Below the pieces are notes generated by a model. The model was not told the DNA's origin and did no database searches. It worked only from the letters and a program-made list of their open reading frames with translations. From positions 25,488-89,487 of the forward strand of contig JAITVV010000018.1 in NCBI GenBank assembly GCA_031285625.1: DNA of 64,000 nucleotides, written 5' to 3'. The stretch comes from Prevotella sp. Lineage in GTDB: Bacteria > Bacteroidota > Bacteroidia > Bacteroidales > Dysgonomonadaceae. Below are positions 1 through 8,997 of the stretch, in pieces. The translations under genes were made by a program, and so were the position numbers. Every line of letters starts with the position of its first letter. Positions within the stretch are counted from its first letter, which is position 1.

Positions 1-264
1 GCTGATTGTCATTACTTCCGTCATAGTAGTGTCAGGTTTCAGCATATGTAGTATTTCCACTCCTGTGATCAATGTATCCTGATATACAGGGAAAAGGATA
101 TTTCTATCCTTCGGACTGATGACTTCTACATTAATGATAGCCTGCTCACCAATCAGTATGTCTGATGGCTGGATGGTTGCTCTTACAGTCGGTTTCTGTG
201 CATATACCGAGAAGCTCAAGCAACAAAGCAAACAAAACAATATTATATTTTTTATTTTCACCAT
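1..264 (-). CDS. secreted protein, N-terminal part only (moxR/DUF58 locus)
   Basis: The reading frame starts at the ATG at 264 and runs off the left edge, giving 88 residues. It opens with a signal peptide (hydrophobic run, cleavage likely after YAQ) followed by a beta-rich stretch (KPTVRATIQPSDILIGEQ). It lies 6 bases downstream of the DUF58 gene on the same strand. Bacteroidetes moxR-DUF58 loci usually continue with secreted Bat-type proteins, so a BatD-like or accessory role is an inference from position. The stop codon and the bulk of the protein are outside the window. Confidence 0.7.
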   Translation of the reverse strand, partial: MVKIKNIILFCLLCCLSFSVYAQKPTVRATIQPSDILIGEQAIINVEVISPKDRNILFPVYQDTLITGVEILHMLKPDTTMTEVMTIS

Positions 265-270
265 ATACTT

Positions 271-1140
271 CTAACTTCTCTTTTTAAATAAAGCGAGCAA
301 TGCTTTCACATAATCTTCATCTGTGCGTACAGACACATTATCCACCTTACTCCGATTGAAAGATGTCTGCATATTTTGCTGTTGTTGTTGCCACCAATCT
401 TTATATGTTTGCCGCACTTTACGGGATGATGTGTCGATCCATCGTTCTGCCCCGGTTTCCGCATCGAGTATTTTCATTAGTCCTACGCTTGGTAACTGGG
501 TTTCCAGATTATCATATACCTGTAAGGCTACAATATCATGCTTACGGTTTGCTATTGTCAATGCATTGTTATAGTCTTTTATATCGATAAAGTCGGAGAT
601 CATAAATGTTGTACAACGTTTTTTGATCACATTGGTCAGGTATTTTAAGGCCATTCCCATATCTGTTTTGGGGCTTTCCGCTTCAAAGTTTATCAGTTCC
701 CTTATGATATATAGAATATGCTTTTTACCTTTTTTGGGTGGGATGAATTTCTCAATCTTATCCGAAAAGAAGATCACCCCGATTTTATCATTATTCTGTA
801 TCGCCGAAAATGCCAGTGTTGCAGCTATTTCTGTAACCACATCGCGTTTGGGTGACTGACGGGTTCCGAAATCCTGACTGGCCGATACATCCACTAGGAG
901 CATAACAGTAAGTTCCCGCTCTTCTTCAAAAACCTTAATAAAGGGTTTGTTATAGCGGGCAGTTACATTCCAGTCTATGTCGCGGATGTCATCACCATAT
1001 TGATATTCACGTACTTCAGAGAAAGCCATACCCCTGCCTTTAAACGCAGAATGGTATTGCCCTGCAAAAATGTTACGGGACAAACCACGAGTCTTTATCT
1101 CAATCTGACGTACTTTTTTTAATAATTCGCTTGTTTCCAT
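271..1140 (-). CDS. DUF58 domain protein (VWA-like, Bat locus)
   Basis: 289 residues, full length for the family. The DUF58 signature is clear near residues 36-70 (GRGMAFSEVREY, then GDDIRDIDWN), followed by an integrin-like fold with a DVSAS MIDAS-type motif near residue 84. Proteins of this family are encoded next to MoxR ATPases and are thought to act as adaptors in ATPase-driven maturation or stress processes at the envelope; the substrate is unknown. It follows moxR by about 70 bases on the same strand and is probably in its operon. The family call is secure, the role is general knowledge only. Confidence 0.9.
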   Translation of the reverse strand: METSELLKKVRQIEIKTRGLSRNIFAGQYHSAFKGRGMAFSEVREYQYGDDIRDIDWNVTARYNKPFIKVFEEERELTVMLLVDVSASQDFGTRQSPKRDVVTEIAATLAFSAIQNNDKIGVIFFSDKIEKFIPPKKGKKHILYIIRELINFEAESPKTDMGMALKYLTNVIKKRCTTFMISDFIDIKDYNNALTIANRKHDIVALQVYDNLETQLPSVGLMKILDAETGAERWIDTSSRKVRQTYKDWWQQQQQNMQTSFNRSKVDNVSVRTDEDYVKALLALFKKRS

Positions 1141-1147
1141 TAATTTC

Positions 1148-1210
1148 TAAGCTGTTAGCTATTAGCGGATAGCCAATAGCAGATTTATTCTCCAGAAAGC
1201 TAATAGCTTA
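1148..1210. repeat. imperfect inverted repeat filling the moxR-DUF58 spacer
   Basis: TAAGCTGTTAGCT at 1148-1160 pairs with AGCTAATAGCTTA at 1198-1210 (one G-T wobble). Between them further GCTATTAGC/GCCAATAGC units occur. In the transcript this would fold into one hairpin occupying almost the whole intergenic gap, so it may set relative expression of the two genes or stabilise an mRNA end. No T-tract follows, so it is not a standard terminator. Confidence 0.45.
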
Positions 1211-1211
1211 A

Positions 1212-2204
1212 TTACGGAACTTCTACTTTATTCAGTATTTCGCTGATGATTTCGTCTGAAGTAGTATTGTTTGCTTCGGCCTCGTAAGTAAGGCCAATAC
1301 GGTGACGTAGTACATCGTGACATACAGCACGTATATCTTCCGGTATAACATAACCTCTACGTTTGATAAAAGCATATGCACGGGATGCAAGTGCCAAGCT
1401 GATGGATGCACGTGGAGAAGCCCCGAATCCTATCATACCTTTTAGCGAGGTTAGTCCGTTTTCTTCAGGGAAACGTGTTGCAAATACAATATCTACGATA
1501 TATTTTTCAATTTTCTCATCCAGATAAACATCTCTTACCACTTCGCGGGCACTGATTATTTCATCGGCTTTCATTACCGGTTCAACTCTGCCGTAATCTC
1601 CGGTTAAGTTATTCCTTAAGATTAATTTCTCCTCTTCTTTTTTAGGATAATTTATCACAACTTTCAGCATGAAACGGTCAACCTGAGCTTCAGGCAGCGG
1701 ATATGTACCTTCTTGTTCAATCGGGTTTTGAGTGGCCATTACCAAGAATGGGGAAGGTAACTTATAGGTTTTCTCACCAATGGTAACCTGACGTTCCTGC
1801 ATGGCTTCGAGCAGAGCACTCTGTACTTTTGCCGGAGCACGGTTGATTTCATCGGCCAATACAAAATTGGAAAATACAGGCCCGTGTTTTACAAAGAACT
1901 CTTCTGTCTTTTGGCTGTAAATCATTGTACCTATAACGTCCGCCGGAAGTAAATCGGGAGTAAATTGTATGCGGCTGTACTTAGCCTCGATAAGTGATGC
2001 CAAAGATTTGATAGCTAGTGTTTTTGCTAGTCCGGGAACCCCTTCTAGTAATATGTGGCCATCAGCAAGTAATCCTATCAAAAGGGATTCCACAAGATGC
2101 TTTTGTCCCACAATCACTCTATCCATTCCCATAGTGAGCGATTCTACGAATGAACTTTTACTTTGAATTCTTTCGGTAAGTTCCCGAATATCAACTTGTG
2201 CCAT
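1212..2204 (-). CDS. MoxR family AAA+ ATPase
   Basis: 330 residues, the usual MoxR length. Walker A is GVPGLAKT near residue 56 and Walker B is FVLADEINRAP near residue 115; the sensor region ATQNPIEQEGTYPLPEAQ is textbook MoxR, and a C-terminal lid domain follows. MoxR ATPases act as chaperone-like remodellers with VWA/DUF58 partners, and the DUF58 gene is immediately downstream. A TAnnTTTG promoter element lies about 55 bases upstream. Family assignment is firm; the client protein is unknown. Confidence 0.95.
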   Translation of the reverse strand: MAQVDIRELTERIQSKSSFVESLTMGMDRVIVGQKHLVESLLIGLLADGHILLEGVPGLAKTLAIKSLASLIEAKYSRIQFTPDLLPADVIGTMIYSQKTEEFFVKHGPVFSNFVLADEINRAPAKVQSALLEAMQERQVTIGEKTYKLPSPFLVMATQNPIEQEGTYPLPEAQVDRFMLKVVINYPKKEEEKLILRNNLTGDYGRVEPVMKADEIISAREVVRDVYLDEKIEKYIVDIVFATRFPEENGLTSLKGMIGFGASPRASISLALASRAYAFIKRRGYVIPEDIRAVCHDVLRHRIGLTYEAEANNTTSDEIISEILNKVEVP

Positions 2205-2256
2205 ACTTTTATTCTATTTTGTATTTATATTTGATTTTCCTATTTACTAAGCAGGA

Positions 2257-2264
2257 CAAAAATA
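2257..2264 (-). promoter_or_regulatory. Bacteroidetes -7 element of the moxR operon
   Basis: TATTTTTG on the minus strand matches TAnnTTTG and lies about 53 bases before the moxR ATG. No convincing -33 element is seen. Confidence 0.4.
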
Positions 2265-2411
2265 GAAATGTTAAATCTGAAAACCGATAATTCGGAGTTA
2301 AAAAAAATTAAGTGGAACGAAGTATTTAAGCCAAAAAATTAAATAGTATAGATGATATGCGGCTTATTAGTTAAATTTTGTAATTTTATCGTTCACTATG
2401 TAGACCATACT

Positions 2412-3080
2412 ATGAAAGAATTGCGACCAAATGCCAAAAGAGGGAGAATAGCTGTAGGTGTGATATGGGTAATAATATTACTCGGCATTGTATCATTAAT
2501 TATTGAGGGTATACAATTACTGATTGCTTCTGAAATTATCTCAGTCGAAGATATAGGTGGCAATCTACTTTTTATATTGGATTCGGTCCTATCTTACACT
2601 ACCTCTTTAATTTTTGTGGCTACCATCGCTTCCATCGTCACATTTATACTGTGGTTTAGACGTGCATACTATAATATCGGTCTAAAAACAGGAAAAATGA
2701 GATATGGCGACGGATGGGCTGCCGGTGCGTGGTTTATTCCTATTCTTAATCTGTTTGTCCCTTATCGGATAATGAAAGAACTATATGAAAAAACAGATCA
2801 GTATCTTGTGGTTAATAGCAGGGAACCATATACTGAAAGGCTGAAAACAGATTATGTCAATGGCTGGTGGACATTATGGATTATCAGGTTTTTCACAAGC
2901 TACATCTCGTTCAAAATAGAATGGGGTCCGCTTTCTACTAGTGATGGAAATCCTTTCTTCTCTGTTCTTGATTCCATTATAGGAATTACTCTCGGAATTG
3001 TGACTATTATCGTGATTGAGGATTACTCCAAAGCTGAGAGACTACTTGTCGAAACAGAAGATAATGCGATTGACCAATAA
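2412..3080 (+). CDS. DUF4328 domain membrane protein
   Basis: About 222 residues when started at the ATG at 2412 (MKELRPNAKRGR). An upstream in-frame ATG at 2352 would add 20 residues, but family members typically begin with a (M)xxLxPNxxR motif, so 2412 is preferred. Several membrane segments surround the conserved core WFRRAYYNI ... YGDGWAAGAWFIPILN, which is the DUF4328 signature. Function is unknown; it is an integral membrane protein. It stands alone between divergent moxR and downstream pgk. Confidence 0.8.
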   Translation: MKELRPNAKRGRIAVGVIWVIILLGIVSLIIEGIQLLIASEIISVEDIGGNLLFILDSVLSYTTSLIFVATIASIVTFILWFRRAYYNIGLKTGKMRYGDGWAAGAWFIPILNLFVPYRIMKELYEKTDQYLVVNSREPYTERLKTDYVNGWWTLWIIRFFTSYISFKIEWGPLSTSDGNPFFSVLDSIIGITLGIVTIIVIEDYSKAERLLVETEDNAIDQ

Positions 3081-3209
3081 AGAAAATATGTATCAATGAA
3101 TTGTAGCCTTTTTGTAAACTCTAATTAACAAATGATCGGATAAAATCTATATTCTGACAAATTTCACCATATTTTCGTTTTTTAGTAAAAAATCTATCAC
3201 AGAATTTAG

Positions 3210-3217
3210 TATATTTG
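3210..3217 (+). promoter_or_regulatory. Bacteroidetes -7 element of pgk
   Basis: TATATTTG matches TAnnTTTG exactly and lies about 80 bases before the pgk start in an otherwise gene-free spacer. Confidence 0.55.
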
Positions 3218-3296
3218 TATCGCTTTTAAAATCAGGTGGTAGCTGATCAATATGCTGATAATCAATAATATTAATTATATTTAATTAGAAAGAATC

Positions 3297-4559
3297 ATGA
3301 TTACAATTGACAAATTCAACTTTTCAGGCAAAAAAGCCTTTGTTAGAGTTGATTTTAATGTGCCTTTGGATGCACAATTCAACATCACAGATGACACTCG
3401 TATTCGTGCTGCAATGCCTACGCTTAAAAAAATTATAGCTGATGGTGGTAGCCCTATTATCGCTTCACACTTAGGTCGTCCAAAAGGCGTAGAAGAAAAG
3501 TACTCATTGAAACATATTCTTACTCATGTATCTAAACTTTTAGGAGTTGATGTACAGTTTGCAAACGACTGTGTTGGGGAAGAAGCCGGAGTAAAAGCTG
3601 CTGCTCTTCAACCGGGAGAAGCTCTATTGCTTGAAAATCTTCGTTTCTATGCTGAAGAGGAAGGAAAGCCTCGCGGATTAGCAGATGACGCTAGCGATGA
3701 CGAAAAAGCCGCTGCAAAAAAAGCGATAAAAGAAAGCCAGAAAGAATTTACTAAAACTTTGGCTTCATATGCGGATGTATATGTAAATGATGCATTTGGT
3801 ACAGCTCACCGTGCACATGCTTCTACGGCACTTATTGCTGACTACTTCGATGCGGAACATAAAATGTTCGGTTACCTGATGCAAAAAGAAATTGATGCAG
3901 TGGAAAAAGTAATGAAAGATACTGCACGTCCGTTTACAGCAATCATTGGTGGTGCTAAAGTTTCTTCAAAAATTGATATTATTGAGAACCTGTTGGATAA
4001 GGTAAACAATCTTGTTATCGGTGGAGGTATGGCATTTACTTTCATCAAGGCTGCAGGGGGTAAAATTGGTAACTCATTGGTAGAAGATGACAAACTGGAG
4101 CTTGCTAATGAAATAGTTGCTAAAGCTAAAACAAACGGTGTACAACTAGTAATTGCCAGCGATGCTAAGATTGCAGACGCTTTCAGCAACGATGCAAATA
4201 CTAAGATTTCGGAAGCTAATGCAATTCCTGATGGATGGATGGGGCTTGACGTAGGTCCTAAAGGCGAAAAGGAAATTGCTGATGTATTGATGGCATCTAA
4301 AACTATTCTTTGGAATGGTCCTGTTGGTGTATTCGAATTCGACAACTTTGCTCAGGGTACAAAAGTAACTGCTGAGGCCGTTGCCTCTGCTACTAAAGCC
4401 GGAGCATTTTCTCTTGTAGGTGGTGGTGACTCTGTGGCTGCTGTTAACAAGTTCGGTCTGGCTGATCAGGTATCTTATGTATCTACAGGTGGTGGTGCTT
4501 TGCTTGAGTTTATCGAAGGAAAAGTACTTCCTGGAATCAAAGCAATCAGAGGATATTAA
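3297..4559 (+). CDS. pgk: phosphoglycerate kinase
   Basis: 420 residues, normal bacterial length. It converts 1,3-bisphosphoglycerate plus ADP to 3-phosphoglycerate plus ATP in cytoplasmic glycolysis. Seen directly: N-terminal [10 protein letters not shown], the HLGRPKG loop near residue 60, the [12 protein letters not shown] segment, [11 protein letters not shown] and the C-terminal nucleotide-binding GGGDSVAAV and STGGGALLE motifs. It is monocistronic: its own promoter lies upstream and a strong hairpin terminator follows 21 bases after the stop. Confidence 0.98.
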   Translation: MITIDKFNFSGKKAFVRVDFNVPLDAQFNITDDTRIRAAMPTLKKIIADGGSPIIASHLGRPKGVEEKYSLKHILTHVSKLLGVDVQFANDCVGEEAGVKAAALQPGEALLLENLRFYAEEEGKPRGLADDASDDEKAAAKKAIKESQKEFTKTLASYADVYVNDAFGTAHRAHASTALIADYFDAEHKMFGYLMQKEIDAVEKVMKDTARPFTAIIGGAKVSSKIDIIENLLDKVNNLVIGGGMAFTFIKAAGGKIGNSLVEDDKLELANEIVAKAKTNGVQLVIASDAKIADAFSNDANTKISEANAIPDGWMGLDVGPKGEKEIADVLMASKTILWNGPVGVFEFDNFAQGTKVTAEAVASATKAGAFSLVGGGDSVAAVNKFGLADQVSYVSTGGGALLEFIEGKVLPGIKAIRGY

Positions 4560-4580
4560 GACTTCTTTATATTTTACTAT

Positions 4581-4610
4581 AAAGGCCTGGATTGATTAGT
4601 CCAGGCCTTT
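4581..4610 (+). terminator. rho-independent terminator after pgk
   Basis: AAAGGCCTGGA and TCCAGGCCTTT form a perfect 11-bp stem with an 8-base loop, followed by ATTTATTT. The A-rich upstream side also makes it usable for the convergent XRE/DUF2975 transcript. Confidence 0.85.
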
Positions 4611-4636
4611 ATTTATTTAGAACTGCTTATTAAGCC

Positions 4637-4846
4637 TTATTCATCTTCTTTGTATTCTATAATATCTCCTGGCTGACATTCTAAAGCTTTGCAAATAGCT
4701 TCCAATGTTGATAACCGGATTGCCTTTGCTTTCCCATTTTTCAATATTGAAATATTAGCCATCGTTATTCCAACTTTTTCGGTAAGTTCGGTGACGCTCA
4801 TCTTTCGCTTTGCAAGCATCACATCTATGTTGATTATAATTGCCAA
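4637..4846 (-). CDS. small XRE-type HTH regulator
   Basis: 69 residues made almost entirely of a Cro/C1 helix-turn-helix (VTELTEKVGITMANIS ... STLEAICKALECQPGD), ending in an acidic tail. This is the YozG-like form that is regularly encoded beside DUF2975 membrane proteins, as here: the DUF2975 gene ends 11 bases upstream on the same strand. It probably binds DNA near its own operon; the target is not visible from sequence. Confidence 0.9.
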   Translation of the reverse strand: MAIIINIDVMLAKRKMSVTELTEKVGITMANISILKNGKAKAIRLSTLEAICKALECQPGDIIEYKEDE

Positions 4847-4857
4847 TTTTTTATCTT

Positions 4858-5340
4858 TTAAATCGTTAAGTCATTTTCATCTTTCATATCCACCCCATTT
4901 TGCAAGACTCTTTCTCCTACAGCCGCAGCTGTACCGATAATAGTAGATATAAAAATCATAGCAAGTCCCATGGCAACACCTCCGGCAATATCCTCAGTAC
5001 CACGCTGAAATATAAAGAAGTAGGCTTCTGCTCCAGTAATAAAAACAATTAGGACTATCGCACAATATTTTATAGTCTGTAAAGCCCTGACAGAATTTCG
5101 CGAGAATATTCTGTTTTGCCCGATATATCCCAGTAGCTTAAAAACTTGATATAATACCACAAAGAAAGAAATAGATGCAATATACACATATGCAAGAAAT
5201 GGGTCTTTGAAATAAATCTCAAAGGGTGTTGCATGTATATTTCTGCCTTCAAGGTGGGGTTCCCAAAGCATAAGAGCCAGAGTTCCTGTGCCGATGAAGA
5301 CTACGACTATCTGGAGAAATATTATTGAAACTCTTTTCAT
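4858..5340 (-). CDS. DUF2975 domain membrane protein
   Basis: 160 residues with four predicted membrane helices: residues about 5-25, 47-67, 88-108 and 120-143. The layout and the following XRE gene fit the DUF2975 family, whose function is unknown; the pair is often treated as a membrane sensor plus repressor, which is an inference. A TAnnTTTG promoter sits 44 bases upstream. The final residues (MKDENDLTI) are cytoplasmic and charged. Confidence 0.8.
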   Translation of the reverse strand: MKRVSIIFLQIVVVFIGTGTLALMLWEPHLEGRNIHATPFEIYFKDPFLAYVYIASISFFVVLYQVFKLLGYIGQNRIFSRNSVRALQTIKYCAIVLIVFITGAEAYFFIFQRGTEDIAGGVAMGLAMIFISTIIGTAAAVGERVLQNGVDMKDENDLTI

Positions 5341-5383
5341 GATTTTTTAAATTATTGATTGATCATTACATTTATATTGTTTG

Positions 5384-5391
5384 CAAATATA
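5384..5391 (-). promoter_or_regulatory. -7 element of the DUF2975-XRE operon
   Basis: TATATTTG on the minus strand, an exact TAnnTTTG match, 44 bases before the DUF2975 ATG. Confidence 0.5.
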
Positions 5392-5469
5392 TAAAATATA
5401 TCGAAATACGATAAATTATTATTGTTTTTTTGTTTATTCAAAAAATATTTGCAGACCTTTTTGTTGATC

Positions 5470-6167
5470 TTATAATCTAAAAACTATGGGTAATATGAAA
5501 AAGGCATCTACATTTTCTCCTTTATGTTTTGCCGGTATCCAACTTGGCATTAGGTTGATGATACGCAATGCTTCTTTATCTAATAGGGGTGTTAAGCCCT
5601 TATAATTTCCGGTGATTCTATTTTACCTTCCTTAGTTACGATAAAGCGGATAGTTACTCTACCCCGAGGACACAGAGAACAACTGTCTCCAAAGCATTCA
5701 TACTCAATTATCGGATATTTAAGATTTTTTTGTATAAAATTATACAAAGCTTGCTCTCCATCTGGAAAAAAAGGGAGTTGATATATTTTCCTACTATTAA
5801 TAGTAGGAAGCGTAAAGTTGACTGGTAATATGATTTCATCTGAGAGTTTATTCTTATTTACCGGAATCCATCTAGGCATGGTCTTCATCATTTTTATAAC
5901 AGCACTATCACACGCACTTTCCAGACTTTTATTTATTCTTATGTTTACTACATCTCCGTTAGGAGCAATGTTAAATTGTATAATCACTTGTCCTTCTATT
6001 CCTTTTATTTGAGCAAATTCGGGATATACAAGATTATCTTTTATAAACTTCGTTAGTGCCTTTTCCCCTCCAGGATAAGCTGGTATTGGTTCTGCTGAAA
6101 CAAAAATATCTTGTGACATAATAGATAAGCCGTAGAGGAGGAAGATGAAAGTAAATATGTATCTCAT
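5470..6167 (-). pseudogene. double TonB C-terminal domain protein, frameshifted near its end
   Basis: The gene starts at 6167 with a signal peptide (MRYIFTFIFLLYGLS) and carries two TonB C-terminal domains in tandem, about residues 24-115 and 125 to the end. The open frame stops at 5592 after ...ESPEIIRA. Shifting by one base at the GGG run near 5593-5596 restores about 40 further residues (LTPLLDKEALRIINLMPSW, then IPAKHKGENVDAFFILP) that complete the second domain and stop at 5470. A single missing G in a homopolymer explains it. It is either a real frameshift or a sequencing error. Proteins with this layout are secreted and of unclear function. Confidence 0.8.
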
Positions 6168-6264
6168 AGTTTAATTACTTTCTTATATAGAAGTACAGAA
6201 TGATAAAATTCCATAATAAGATTTCTGATTTTTTTTGTGTGACTATAAACCGCTAAACTTTTTG

Positions 6265-6272
6265 TACTTTTG
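6265..6272 (+). promoter_or_regulatory. -7 element of the DUF4286-ruvC-lipB operon
   Basis: TACTTTTG, matching TAnnTTTG, 18 bases before the ATG of the DUF4286 gene. Confidence 0.5.
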
Positions 6273-6289
6273 AATAAAAAATCTTACTA

Positions 6290-6601
6290 ATGATTATTTT
6301 CAATACAACTTTCCATGTAGAAGACGATGTGTGTGATGAATATATCCGTTTTATGAAAGAAAATTATATTGTAAAAGCTGCTAACAGTGGTTTTCTACAT
6401 GAACCACGCTTTGCGCGGATACATGCGCAACACGAAGAAAGTGGGAGCAGTTATTCGCTCCAGTTCAAAGTGAAAAATCTGGATACACTGAACCATTGGT
6501 ATGCTACTGAAGGAGAAGCCTTGCAAAAGGAAATTACAACATACTTTGGTAATAGAGCTTTGGGTTTTGTTACTATCCTTGAAGAAATAGACCTCGGATG
6601 A
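6290..6601 (+). CDS. DUF4286 family protein
   Basis: 103 residues, family length. It starts [14 protein letters not shown] and has the ferredoxin-like alpha/beta pattern of this small Bacteroidetes family. Function is unknown. Its stop overlaps the start of ruvC by four bases (ATGA), so the two are translationally coupled; position beside ruvC is common in Bacteroidetes but does not by itself show a repair role. Confidence 0.88.
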   Translation: MIIFNTTFHVEDDVCDEYIRFMKENYIVKAANSGFLHEPRFARIHAQHEESGSSYSLQFKVKNLDTLNHWYATEGEALQKEITTYFGNRALGFVTILEEIDLG

Positions 6602-7158
6602 TAGAGAAAGAACGGATTATATTGGGGATAGACCCGGGGACTCAGGTGATGGGATATGGTGTATTGCGTGTAGTGAACAATAAACCTGAATTATTAGCTA
6701 TGGGTATTCTCCAACTAAGCAAATATGATGACCATTATCTAAAGCTTCGCCGTATTTTTGAACGCATAATTAGTCTGATCGATGAATTTCTTCCTGATGA
6801 ATTGGCTATTGAGGCTCCCTTTTTTGGAAAGAATGTGCAAAGTATGCTAAAGTTGGGTAGAGCACAGGGGGTAGCTATGGCGGCTGCTTTGTCGCGTGAT
6901 ATTCCCATTTTTGAATATGCTCCGCTGAAAATAAAAATGTCGATAACCGGAAATGGTCGTGCTGCTAAGGAACAGGTTGCCTATATGTTACAACATTTTC
7001 TGAAAATTCCTGACGAAAATATGCTCCCGCAGATGGATGCTACGGATGGATTAGCTGCTGCAGTTTGTCATTATTTCCAAACAAATAATCCTTCTCAGGA
7101 AAAAAAGTTTACAAGTTGGAAAGATTTTATAAATAAAAATCCCGGAAAAGTTAAATAA
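6598..7158 (+). CDS. ruvC: crossover junction endodeoxyribonuclease RuvC
   Basis: 186 residues. RuvC resolves Holliday junctions together with RuvAB. The acidic active site is visible: Asp12 in [13 protein letters not shown], Glu in [11 protein letters not shown] near residue 71, and the C-terminal [13 protein letters not shown] motif. Basic residues in the [11 protein letters not shown] segment fit junction binding. It overlaps the upstream DUF4286 gene by four bases and is followed directly by lipB. Confidence 0.97.
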   Translation: MIEKERIILGIDPGTQVMGYGVLRVVNNKPELLAMGILQLSKYDDHYLKLRRIFERIISLIDEFLPDELAIEAPFFGKNVQSMLKLGRAQGVAMAAALSRDIPIFEYAPLKIKMSITGNGRAAKEQVAYMLQHFLKIPDENMLPQMDATDGLAAAVCHYFQTNNPSQEKKFTSWKDFINKNPGKVK

Positions 7159-7170
7159 TTGTCTAATCTG

Positions 7171-7833
7171 ATGATTTACAATGATCTGAAAAGTATAGAA
7201 TACGGGCAGGCATGGGAGTATCAGCAGGAGTTATTCGCATATTCTCTAAGCCGCAAGGATAGCCATGTTTCGACAGAAAACTATCTTTTGTTTTGCGAAC
7301 ACCCTCATGTTATCACAATTGGTAAACATGGTAAACATGAAAATCTCCTGTTTCAGGAAAGTTTTCTCAAAGAAAAAGGAGTATCACTTTTCCAGATTGA
7401 CCGTGGAGGAGATATTACATATCATGGTCCCGGGCAACTTGTTGGTTATCCGATCTTTGATCTTGAATCCTATAATATAGGATTGCGACAATATATTTTT
7501 AACCTGGAAGAAATTATTATACGTCTTCTGTCTTCTTATAATATTCAATCGGAAAGACTAAATGGTGCTGCCGGTGTTTGGATTAATACAACTATACCTT
7601 CCCATACGCGAAAAATAGCAGCAATTGGTGTTCGTAGTAGCCGCTTTGTCACAATGCATGGATTTGCCTTGAATATAAATACCGATTTATCTTATTTTTC
7701 ACTGATAAATCCTTGTGGCTTTATTGACAAGGGTGTTACATCTATGGAAAAGGAACTCGGATATAAGGTTGATATGGAGGAGGTGAAAGATAAGATGAGA
7801 AAATTATTTGAGGAGATTTTTGTGGGAAAATAG
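7171..7833 (+). CDS. lipB: octanoyl-(acyl-carrier-protein) transferase LipB
   Basis: Transfers octanoyl from ACP to lipoyl-dependent enzymes, the first step of lipoate synthesis. Seen: RGGDITYHGPGQLVGYPI around residue 75-92, the lysine in KIAAIGVRSSR and the catalytic cysteine in NPCGF near the end. A TTG at 7159 directly after the ruvC stop would add four residues (MSNL), but the ATG at 7171 gives a more natural N-terminus (MIYNDLKSIEYGQAW). Last gene of the DUF4286-ruvC-lipB operon. A lipoyl-enzyme component, lpd, lies 3 kb downstream, but no lipA is in the window. Confidence 0.95.
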   Translation: MIYNDLKSIEYGQAWEYQQELFAYSLSRKDSHVSTENYLLFCEHPHVITIGKHGKHENLLFQESFLKEKGVSLFQIDRGGDITYHGPGQLVGYPIFDLESYNIGLRQYIFNLEEIIIRLLSSYNIQSERLNGAAGVWINTTIPSHTRKIAAIGVRSSRFVTMHGFALNINTDLSYFSLINPCGFIDKGVTSMEKELGYKVDMEEVKDKMRKLFEEIFVGK

Positions 7834-7920
7834 CAGAAGGACAAACTGTGGAAAGGCTTTATCATAGTATTTCACTTGTAGGGCGTATTGCATACATCTG
7901 AAGACAAAATCCAATAAACA

Positions 7921-7946
7921 GGCGTATTCAATATATTGAATACGCC
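7921..7946. repeat. 26-bp perfect palindrome (REP-like)
   Basis: GGCGTATTCAATA is followed immediately by its exact reverse complement. A similar half site (GGGCGTATTGCATAC) lies about 40 bases upstream at 7880. It sits at the edge of a RAYT transposase remnant, which suits a REP/BIME-type element, and could also end the lipB transcript. It overlaps the first bases of the remnant reading frame. Confidence 0.55.
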
Positions 7947-8187
7947 CGCAAATATAAATATAGTACCTAATGATAATCCGGACATGAACACTACATCCCT
8001 ACAATCACCATCGCAAACAGTTGGAGCTATTGTGCGGGGATTCAAATCATCGGTTACTAAATGTATTGGATTTCCTGTATGGCAACGTAATTACCATGAA
8101 CATATCATACGAAATAAAAATTCGTTGCAGACTATTTCCCAGTATATAATTGAAAATCCAGCCCGATGGCAAGATGATTGTTATTAA
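7936..8187 (+). pseudogene. REP-associated tyrosine transposase (RAYT), C-terminal remnant
   Basis: About 83 residues remain. SPSQTVGAIVRGFKSSVTK followed by VWQRNYHEHIIRNKNSLQTI and YIIENPARWQDD is the characteristic C-terminal part of Bacteroidetes Y1/RAYT transposases. The catalytic HuH and tyrosine region is absent, and no frame continues upstream past 7921. It is therefore a decayed single-strand transposase, with the palindrome at 7921-7946 as a candidate former substrate. Confidence 0.8.
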
Positions 8188-8206
8188 TAAATAATGCTAT
8201 TTACCA

Positions 8207-8962
8207 ATGAAAAATTTACAAAATAAAATAGTTTTTATCACAGGAGGAGCTAATGGTATCGGCAAAGCGATAGTAAAAGCTTTCTGTGAAGCCGGGGCAG
8301 ATGTTACATTTTGCGATATGGACGAAATTGCAGGACAGCAATTAAAAGATGAAATGAGATCTTATAAATGTTCATTTGTTCATCTCGATGTTATCGATGC
8401 AGGAGCTTTAACCAATACTGTCAATACTATTCTTTCAGAGAAAGGTAATATCGATATTCTGATCAATAATGTAGGCGTAGGTAATTTTGGTTCTATACTG
8501 GATGTATCTGTTGAGGAATTTGATAAGACGCTGGAAATAAATCTGCGGCCTGTATTCATTACGGCTAAATTATTAGCGAAACATCGTTCATTGTATAAAG
8601 ATTTGAATTCATATGGACGTATTATCAACATGTCATCTACCCGCTACCTAATGAGTGAGCCCGATACAGAGGCTTATGCTGCATCTAAAGGAGCAGTTGT
8701 ATCCCTTACTCATGCATTGGCTGTTTCTTTGAGTAGATATAATATTACGGTGAATTGTATCAGTCCGGGCTGGATAGATACAGGACATTATGGAGAACTA
8801 AGGCCTATAGACCACAATCAGCATCCATCCGGAAGGGTCGGACGTCCGGAAGATATCGCCGGAACATGCCTCTTTTTGTGTGATCCTGCCAATGACTTTA
8901 TCAATGGGCAAAATATTGTGGTCGATGGCGGTATGACTAAAAAAATGATATATGTAGAATAA
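8207..8962 (+). CDS. SDR family NAD(P)-dependent oxidoreductase
   Basis: 251 residues, classical short-chain dehydrogenase length. The cofactor motif is TGGANGIGKA (residues 12-21), then NNVGVGNFG, the catalytic serine in NMSSTRY and the YAASKGAVVS tyrosine-lysine pair near residue 156. The C-terminus has PEDIAGTCLFLCDP and GQNIVVDGGM. The D at the end of beta-2 (FCDMDE) suggests NAD(H) preference. Substrate is not predictable. It has no obvious partner genes; the next gene starts 35 bases downstream. Confidence 0.92.
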   Translation: MKNLQNKIVFITGGANGIGKAIVKAFCEAGADVTFCDMDEIAGQQLKDEMRSYKCSFVHLDVIDAGALTNTVNTILSEKGNIDILINNVGVGNFGSILDVSVEEFDKTLEINLRPVFITAKLLAKHRSLYKDLNSYGRIINMSSTRYLMSEPDTEAYAASKGAVVSLTHALAVSLSRYNITVNCISPGWIDTGHYGELRPIDHNQHPSGRVGRPEDIAGTCLFLCDPANDFINGQNIVVDGGMTKKMIYVE

Positions 8963-8997
8963 TTTGCTATCTTTATGTGACTAAAAACCTGATCACT

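Noticed and set aside
3872-4345. 157-residue minus-strand open frame inside pgk
   Set aside because: Antisense to a fully conserved pgk; serine/leucine-rich shadow.
7921-7946. palindrome as a simple rho-independent terminator for lipB
   Set aside because: No loop and no T-run follow, it lies about 90 bases after lipB, and it adjoins a RAYT remnant, so a REP-like element fits better.
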